Of a stretch of 64,000 nt of DNA, positions 59,454-64,000 are shown one piece after another (the stretch's first letter is position 1; every line of letters starts with the position of its first letter). The translations under genes and the position numbers were made by a program. The DNA lies in the NCBI RefSeq assembly GCF_013376005.1, contig NZ_JABMJK010000006.1, positions 1-64,000 of the forward strand. Reading direction: 5' to 3'. The notes beneath the pieces were generated by a model. That model was not told where the DNA came from, made no database searches, and was given only the letters and a program-made list of their open reading frames with translations. This DNA comes from Duganella sp. SG902. Lineage in GTDB: Bacteria; Pseudomonadota; Gammaproteobacteria; Burkholderiales; Burkholderiaceae_D.

Positions 59454-59936
59454 CTAGTTGATGCGATCCACCACCAGATGGTTATCCTGGTCGAGGACCC
59501 AGACGTCTTCGTAGTCGACCTCGAACAGATGGCCATCGGGATCCTTGAAGTAGCCGGCGATGCCCCAGTGAGTGCGGGTGGCGGGTTTGACGACCTTGCC
59601 GCCCGCCTCTTCCGCCTTGGCCAGGATGCGCGGCACATCCTCCGGTTTGCGCGCCACGTGAATCAGCGCCACGCCGGAGAAACCTTTGTTTTCAGCGGTC
59701 GGCTCCAGCGCATCCTTGGCCAGGTCGCCGCGGTTGATCAGGCAGATGGCGTAGCCGCCCATACTGAATTTGACGAAACCGTCGCTGCTGGTGGGCGAAC
59801 GCTGCCATCCCAGCGCCTCGTAAAAGCGCGCCGCACGCGCCACGTCGTTCACACCCAGCAGCACCATGTGCATGCGCTGGCTCGGCGCCAGCGTTTCGGC
59901 AAAAATGTAGGTGTGGCCTACGGCTTGATCCAGCAT
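59454..59936 (-). CDS. VOC-family (glyoxalase/bleomycin-resistance-like) protein
   Basis: The 160-aa protein has the vicinal-oxygen-chelate fold: MVLLGVNDVARAARFYEALGWQRSPTSSDGFVKFSMGGYAICLI at the start, and YFKDPDGHLFEVDYEDVWVLD at the end with the metal-type Glu. The metal His of the first half is not obvious. It may bind or change a small molecule. ATG 59936 shares a base with the lldD stop (TAATG), so it is co-translated with the lactate dehydrogenase. Confidence 0.9.
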   Translation of the reverse strand: MLDQAVGHTYIFAETLAPSQRMHMVLLGVNDVARAARFYEALGWQRSPTSSDGFVKFSMGGYAICLINRGDLAKDALEPTAENKGFSGVALIHVARKPEDVPRILAKAEEAGGKVVKPATRTHWGIAGYFKDPDGHLFEVDYEDVWVLDQDNHLVVDRIN

Positions 59937-61081
59937 TAAAAACTCCCCGGCAGTAAAATATTTTTATCGACCTGGCGCACGTCGCGCAGGCCGCAGAAGG
60001 CCATCGTCAAATCCAGTTCATTGCGGATAATGTCCAGGCATTTGCTGACGCCCCGCTCGCCCATCGCGCCCAGACCGTACAGGAAGGGACGGCCGATGTA
60101 GACGCCTTGCGCGCCCAGCGCCAGCGCCTTGATCACGTCCTGGCCGGAGCGGATGCCGCCGTCCATGTGCACTTCGATCTGCTTGCCGACCTCGTCCACA
60201 ATCGCCGGCAGCGCGCCGATCGAGGACTGGGCGCCATCGAGCTGGCGGCCGCCGTGGTTGGAGACGATCAGCGCATCGGCGCCGCTTTCCACGCACAGGC
60301 GCGCATCTTCCGCATCCATGATGCCCTTGATGATCAGCTTGCCGCCCCAGCGCTGCTTGATCCACTCCACGTCCTTCCACGACAGGCTGAGGTCGAACTG
60401 CTGCGAGGTCCAGGACGACAGCGAGGACATGTCCGACACCGAAGTCGCATGGCCGACGATGTTGCCGAAACTGCGGCGTTTGGTGCCCAGCATGCCCAGG
60501 CACCAGCGCGGCTTGGTGGCCAGGTTGAGGATGTTCGGGATGGTCAGCTTGGGCGGCGCCGACAGGCCGTTGCGCAGGTCCTTGTGGCGCTGGCCCAGCA
60601 CCTGCAAGTCCAGGGTCAGCACCAGCGCCGAGCAGCGCGCGGCCTTGGCGCGGTCGATCAGGCGGTTGATGAAATCGCGGTCCTTCATCACGTATAGCTG
60701 GAACCAGAACGGCTTGCTGGTGTGGGCGGCGATGTCCTCGATCGAGCAGATGCTCATGGTGGACAGCGTGAACGGCACGCCGAATTTTTCGGCGGCTTTG
60801 GCGGCCAGGATTTCGCCGTCGGCGTGCTGCATGCCGGTCAGGCCGGTGGGCGCGAGCGCGACCGGCATGGCGACCGGCTGGCCAATCATGGTGCTGGCCA
60901 GCGAGCGGTTTTCCAGGTTGACGGCCACGCGCTGGCGGAATTTGATTTTGGCGAAATCCTCGTTGTTGGCGCGGTAGGTGGATTCGGTCCAGGAGCCGGC
61001 ATCAGCGTAATCGTAAAACATGCGCGGCACGCGTTTCTTGGCCAGCAGGCGCAGGTCTTCAATGTTGGTGATGATGGTCAT
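59936..61081 (-). CDS. lldD: FMN-dependent alpha-hydroxy-acid dehydrogenase (L-lactate dehydrogenase, LldD)
   Basis: The 381-aa TIM barrel has the family residues: FYDYADAGSWTE, PVALAPTGLTGMQHADGEILAAKAAEKFGVPFTLSTMSICSIEDIA, FQLYVMKDRDF, and IVSNHGGRQLDGAQSSIGALPAIVDEVG with the active His, then VHMDGGIRSGQDVIKALALGA. It oxidises L-lactate to pyruvate at the membrane. ATG 61081 is used, with GGGGGAG before it; a GTG 2 codons earlier is possible. It is the first gene with the VOC gene after it. Other 2-hydroxy acids are possible substrates. Confidence 0.92.
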   Translation of the reverse strand: MTIITNIEDLRLLAKKRVPRMFYDYADAGSWTESTYRANNEDFAKIKFRQRVAVNLENRSLASTMIGQPVAMPVALAPTGLTGMQHADGEILAAKAAEKFGVPFTLSTMSICSIEDIAAHTSKPFWFQLYVMKDRDFINRLIDRAKAARCSALVLTLDLQVLGQRHKDLRNGLSAPPKLTIPNILNLATKPRWCLGMLGTKRRSFGNIVGHATSVSDMSSLSSWTSQQFDLSLSWKDVEWIKQRWGGKLIIKGIMDAEDARLCVESGADALIVSNHGGRQLDGAQSSIGALPAIVDEVGKQIEVHMDGGIRSGQDVIKALALGAQGVYIGRPFLYGLGAMGERGVSKCLDIIRNELDLTMAFCGLRDVRQVDKNILLPGSF

Positions 61082-61165
61082 GCACACGCTCCCCCTCTGA
61101 CGATGATCGCTAGATCATCGGGCATTTTTAAGAAAATGCCAATAGGAAGGCGTGCTGCAATGCGG

Positions 61166-61576
61166 CTAGCGCAGGTGTGTGTACCACTGGAAGAAAACAA
61201 GTTGCATGGTGAACTGCAACGCTGCGAGGGAGATGCCGACACTAATCACCCAATTGCGCGAATACGTTATGGTGTTCGCCAGGTCTTCCTTGGTCGCATA
61301 ATGGGTCAGCAGCTGGCCTATGTACTCTTTCATGTCCGCCCGCAGACCCCGCAGCTCTTCCTTGAAGTCGGCACGTTGTGTGGCAAGTGCGGCGTTGAAA
61401 TCGTCACGTTGCGTGGCAAGCGCGGCGTTGAAGTCGGCGCGCTGCTGGGCCAACGCCTTGTCCAGGTCCGCCCTGGTGACGTAATTACCGCGGATCTCTT
61501 CGACGATCTCCAGCACCGTTTCCATTTGATGCTCCTGCAACGAGACACGTAGCCCAATGTTTTTATCATTTGCCAT
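61166..61576 (-). CDS. coiled-coil membrane-anchored protein, 136 aa
   Basis: The protein has a soluble coiled-coil region with an internal 11-residue repeat (RADFNAALATQ, RDDFNAALATQ, RADFKEELRGL) between residues about 45 and 80. A C-terminal membrane helix (NWVISVGISLAALQFTMQLVFFQW) follows. It resembles DUF1640-type small coiled-coil proteins. The function is unknown. ATG 61576 is used, with GGAGG before it. It lies between lldD and the tRNA cluster. Confidence 0.7.
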   Translation of the reverse strand: MANDKNIGLRVSLQEHQMETVLEIVEEIRGNYVTRADLDKALAQQRADFNAALATQRDDFNAALATQRADFKEELRGLRADMKEYIGQLLTHYATKEDLANTITYSRNWVISVGISLAALQFTMQLVFFQWYTHLR

Positions 61577-61642
61577 GATAGCCTCCAAGTCAAGAGAGGT
61601 AGTCTAACGTGCGTGCCTGAGCCGGCGTTTGAGGAAGCGCAA

Positions 61643-61677
61643 AGCAAAAGGGCCCGATGATTGCTCATCAGGCCCTT
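61643..61677 (-). terminator. rho-independent terminator of the tRNA-Arg cluster
   Basis: On the minus strand a 13-bp stem (61665-61677 with 61648-61660, one G-T pair) closes on a 4-base loop and is followed by TTTTGCTTT. It is 9 bases past the last tRNA gene. Confidence 0.85.
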
Positions 61678-61686
61678 CTACATGTT

Positions 61687-61763
61687 TGGTGCGGCTGGCA
61701 GGAATCGAACCCACGACCCCTTGGTTCGTAGCCAAGTACTCTATCCAGCTGAGCTACAGCCGC
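61687..61763 (-). tRNA. tRNA-Arg (ACG), copy 3 of the cluster
   Basis: The 77-base gene folds as a normal cloverleaf: acceptor GCGGCTG ... CAGCCGC, the D-stem GCTC, anticodon stem CTTGG / CCAAG with the loop CTACGAA (anticodon ACG), the T-arm GTGGGTTCGAATCC and encoded CCA end. It is identical to the two copies upstream. Confidence 0.97.
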
Positions 61764-61820
61764 TTAACTTTTACTTCTACTGCTATCAAACAGACCCGAC
61801 AGTCTGTTCAACTTTAAATC

Positions 61821-61897
61821 TGGTGCGGCTGGCAGGAATCGAACCCACGACCCCTTGGTTCGTAGCCAAGTACTCTATCCAGCTGAGCTACAGCCGC
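61821..61897 (-). tRNA. tRNA-Arg (ACG), copy 2 of the cluster
   Basis: It has the same 77 bases as the other two copies, with anticodon ACG and encoded CCA. It lies 57 bases from the copy downstream and 74 from the one upstream, so the three are likely cut from one transcript. Confidence 0.97.
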
Positions 61898-61971
61898 GCA
61901 AAACAAGAAGATTATAACAGCACTTTCTTGTAGAAAACAGAAGAATCTTCCAACTCTTCCGGTGAAACGAT

Positions 61972-62048
61972 TGGTGCGGCTGGCAGGAATCGAACCCACG
62001 ACCCCTTGGTTCGTAGCCAAGTACTCTATCCAGCTGAGCTACAGCCGC
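61972..62048 (-). tRNA. tRNA-Arg (ACG), copy 1 of the cluster
   Basis: It has the same 77 bases as the other two copies, with anticodon ACG and encoded CCA. It is first after the promoter; the mature 5' end is about 5 bases from the predicted start. Confidence 0.97.
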
Positions 62049-62059
62049 ACTGTGCAAGC

Positions 62060-62087
62060 ATTATATAGCATTAATTTTATTTTGCAA
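62060..62087 (-). promoter_or_regulatory. sigma-70 promoter of the tRNA-Arg cluster
   Basis: On the minus strand TTGCAA (62087-62082), a 16-base AT-rich spacer and TATAAT (62065-62060) form a strong promoter. The start would be near 62053, immediately upstream of the first tRNA. Confidence 0.85.
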
Positions 62088-62240
62088 AGTTGGATATTTT
62101 CTATCTTTTAGTTGGTTCCGCAGATTAACCACCGAATCAACCGCTTTGCAAAACTGCTTTGCTGCATTCTTTCAAACAGCGTGCCGTTCGAAAGAAGCAG
62201 CATTATAGGGATACTCCCCGGGCTTGTCCAGCACTCCGTA

Positions 62241-62468
62241 TCAGGTGCCAAACTCGGCGGCCGCCTTGGCCGACCACAACGCCTCGTTGTACGACGCATA
62301 CGGAATGCCGTAGCAATCCACCTGCCCGTCCGCGCCCACGAACTTGATCCACCAGCCCGCGGCGTCGGACAGGATGGCGATGTCGCCAGCGCGGCAATGG
62401 GTCCCGATTTCCTCGCCCTGCTCCAGTACCACGATCTTCACTTTTCGATGCTTCATCACGGTCGCCAT
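62241..62468 (-). CDS. small hypothetical protein, 75 aa
   Basis: The 75-aa protein reads MATVMKHRKVKIVVLEQGEEIGTHCRAGDIAILSDAAGWWIKFVGADGQVDCYGIPYASYNEALWSAKAAAEFGT; it is soluble and beta-rich with two Cys. AGGGGAG lies before ATG 62468. No family is recognised. It is divergent to the PAS-REC gene and lies 172 bases upstream of the tRNA promoter. Confidence 0.65.
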   Translation of the reverse strand: MATVMKHRKVKIVVLEQGEEIGTHCRAGDIAILSDAAGWWIKFVGADGQVDCYGIPYASYNEALWSAKAAAEFGT

Positions 62469-62592
62469 CGCTCCCCTCCCTTACTTCATTCATGCCAGTG
62501 ATTACGCACATTACAAATATAAATTTGCATTCGATTGCGCATTGCAGCATCATTCACCTGTCTCCTCTATTCTCCTCCAAGGAAATAGATTT

Positions 62593-62621
62593 AGCCCGCT
62601 CCTGTAGCGGGCTTTTTTTTT
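62593..62621 (+). terminator. orphan rho-independent terminator
   Basis: AGCCCGCT (62593-62600), a CCTGT loop and AGCGGGCT (62606-62613) are followed by nine T. On the + strand no gene lies upstream in the preceding 124 bases (62469-62592). It could end a small RNA or stop leftover transcription ahead of the PAS-REC gene. Confidence 0.85.
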
Positions 62622-62685
62622 ACCGTGTAGGATGCACTCAGCTTTGCCTTTTCATAAGACAGATGACAGAGAATACACGCACCGC

Positions 62686-63504
62686 ATGAATTCGCCCGCC
62701 GCCGCCACACCCCCTACCCCCGATTGGTCACAAACCGACCTGGGCGATCCCGCAGGCTGGCATCCCAGCCTGCGGCTGACCACCGATATCATGCTCAACT
62801 CCCCGCAGGCCATGCTGCTGATGTGGGGCCCCGAGCAAATCATGGTCTACAACCAGGCCTACGCGGACCTGGTCGCCCTGCCCGGCCTGCGCGCGCCCGG
62901 CGGCAAGGTGCCGTCGATGCAGCCGGGCGCGTGGAGCTGGAACAGCAACGCCCTGGCCGAGGCGCGCGCCGGCCGCAGCGTGGCCTACCACGGCTGCCGC
63001 CTGCCGCTGTGGCGCAACAACCGGGTCGAGCCGCAGGCGCTGGATTTGTACTACACGCCAGTCCGCACCGAGCACGGCGTGCACGGGATTTTGTGCACGC
63101 TGGCGCCGGCCGCCATGCTGCCGCAGGCGGAGCAGAACGCGCCGCTGCGCCTGCTGGTGGTGGAGGACAACGCCGACGCCCGCTACCTGGTGTGCGAGAC
63201 CCTGCGCGCGCTGGGCCATGAGGTGCAGGCCGTGGCCAGCGGCGAGGAAGCCTTGCCGCTGCTGAGCATACAGGAATTCGACGTGCTGTTCACCGACGTC
63301 AGCCTGCCCGGCATGTCGGGCGTCGACCTGGCGCGGCACGCGCTCCAGCGGGCGCCGCAATTGGCCCTGCTGTTTGCCTCCGGTTACGGCGACGAGCTGA
63401 CCCGTCATCTGGAGTTCCCCGCCCAGTCGCTGCAAAAACCGTACGATATTGAGCAGCTGCAAGCGGTGCTGGAGCGCGTCGCCGCACAGTTGCGCGCGCG
63501 CTGA
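62686..63504 (+). CDS. PAS-like sensor fused to a response-regulator receiver
   Basis: The 272-aa protein has an N-terminal PAS-like part (LTTDIMLNSPQAMLLMWGPEQIMVYNQAYADL, residues about 30-140). A C-terminal receiver (about 153-272) follows, with LLVVEDNADARYLVC, the phosphoacceptor in VLFTDVSLPGMSG and the Lys in LQKPYD. There is no kinase part. Such proteins act in phosphorelays, or bind to a partner. The start is ATG 62686; the ribosome site is weak. It is 73 bases before another PAS protein, which may be its partner. Confidence 0.85.
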   Translation: MNSPAAATPPTPDWSQTDLGDPAGWHPSLRLTTDIMLNSPQAMLLMWGPEQIMVYNQAYADLVALPGLRAPGGKVPSMQPGAWSWNSNALAEARAGRSVAYHGCRLPLWRNNRVEPQALDLYYTPVRTEHGVHGILCTLAPAAMLPQAEQNAPLRLLVVEDNADARYLVCETLRALGHEVQAVASGEEALPLLSIQEFDVLFTDVSLPGMSGVDLARHALQRAPQLALLFASGYGDELTRHLEFPAQSLQKPYDIEQLQAVLERVAAQLRAR

Positions 63505-63577
63505 GCGTTGTTTGTGCAGGACATTCCGCACTTCAACCGTGCGGAGCCGCCGTCGGAGTTGGCGCTAGAATAAGCCT

Positions 63578-64000
63578 ATGATTCCGAACGACCCTATCGC
63601 CACTTCGCCGCCCGCGCCCGACGCGCACGAAGAGCTGTTGCGCGCGAGGGAAGCTTTACGCCAGAGCCAGCTTGAACTGCGCGCCCTCGCCAATTCCATG
63701 CCCCAACTCGCCTGGATCGCCGAACAGGACGGCCCGATGGTGTGGTACAACCAGCGCTGGTACGACTACACCGGCACCACGCCGGAACAAATGGCCGGCG
63801 ACGGCTGGCAGCGCGTCTACGCGCCCGACTGCATCGGCGCCATGGAGTCCCACTGGGAACACTCGCGCCGCACCGGCACCCCGTTTGAACTGGAAATCCC
63901 GATCCGCAGCGCCAGCGGCGAGTTCCGCTGGTTCCTCACGCGCGCCAACCCGGTGCACGCCAGCGACGGCAGCATCCTGCGCTGGTTCGGCACCAGCACC
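63578..64000 (+). CDS. PAS-domain sensor protein, N-terminal part (cut by window edge)
   Basis: The frame from ATG 63578 stays open to the right edge, giving 141 residues. It starts with a Pro/Asp stretch, a short coiled coil (LLRAREALRQSQLELRALANSMP), and a PAS domain (QLAWIAEQDGPMVWYNQRWYDYTGTTPEQMAGDGWQRVYAPDC ... GEFRWFLTRANPV). This domain type (PAS_3) is common before histidine kinases, so a kinase is expected past the window. That is an inference. Confidence 0.85.
   Translation, partial: MIPNDPIATSPPAPDAHEELLRAREALRQSQLELRALANSMPQLAWIAEQDGPMVWYNQRWYDYTGTTPEQMAGDGWQRVYAPDCIGAMESHWEHSRRTGTPFELEIPIRSASGEFRWFLTRANPVHASDGSILRWFGTST

Noticed and set aside
61661..61933. Open frames with AGRNRTHDPLVRSQ / HPELQP-type peptide over the tRNA genes
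   Set aside because: These are translations of tRNA-Arg genes, a well-known false gene type.

Overview
The window is GC-rich, densely packed bacterial chromosome. Gene content and protein style point to a betaproteobacterium, most likely Oxalobacteraceae (Massilia, Duganella or Janthinobacterium-like). This placement is inferred from urease, Ku/LigD, RND, GGDEF/EAL and VpsR-like genes and from DUF families; no rRNA or species marker is present. I see no phage, CRISPR array or intact insertion sequence. Mobile or repetitive DNA is limited to short REP-like hairpins and one MITE-like inverted repeat at 35418-35559.

Layout. 1-8.1 kb: an acyltransferase-3 gene, then a divergent module of a DUF1906 protein plus a small protein facing a winged-helix/STAND-NTPase/TPR giant regulator, which is followed by a small protein and an AstE/AspA-like deacylase. 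8.1-11.6 kb: a membrane protein, an ArsR regulator with an Old Yellow Enzyme, and a metallo-beta-lactamase-fold enzyme. 11.7-16.7 kb: the most interesting locus. A VpsR-like sigma-54 activator sits upstream of a consensus -24/-12 promoter and a five-gene operon: a Gly/Ala/Asn-rich secreted protein, a small secreted protein, a C39-type cysteine peptidase, a second small secreted protein and an outer-membrane beta-barrel. The last three are ordered as fapD-fapE-fapF are in the Pseudomonas functional-amyloid operon. 17.4-23.2 kb: the complete urease operon ureDABCEFG plus a hupE/ureJ gene, preceded by a consensus sigma-54 promoter and an NtrC-like dyad.

23.3-35.3 kb: a MORN-repeat protein, a second-type ClpP, a short ECF41-like sigma factor with its own predicted promoter, DUF945 and DUF885 proteins, a response-regulator GGDEF-EAL protein, a hybrid histidine kinase and a SulP transporter. 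35.4-41.4 kb: the MITE, a GH95 fucosidase, a TetR/thiolase divergent pair with an operator-like palindrome, and a GGDEF protein. 41.6-46.1 kb: an NHEJ locus (SDR stress dehydrogenase, Ku, LigD). 46.2-53.8 kb: a small Ala/Lys-rich protein, a three-gene RND efflux operon, an HSL-like protein lacking its catalytic serine and a small protein. 54-61.1 kb: LysR, D-2-hydroxyacid dehydrogenase, an alpha/beta-hydrolase-like protein without a nucleophile, a hypothetical, groES-groEL (GroEL lacks the GGM tail), and VOC plus lldD. 61.2-64 kb: a coiled-coil membrane protein, three identical tRNA-Arg(ACG) genes with promoter and terminator, a small protein, an orphan terminator and two PAS/REC signalling proteins, the last cut by the window edge.

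Working together: nitrogen limitation (NtrC/sigma-54) probably controls urease. The VpsR-like activator, whose family can respond to c-di-GMP, probably controls the amyloid-like operon, and two GGDEF proteins are encoded nearby. Both statements are inferences from sequence motifs and need experiment.
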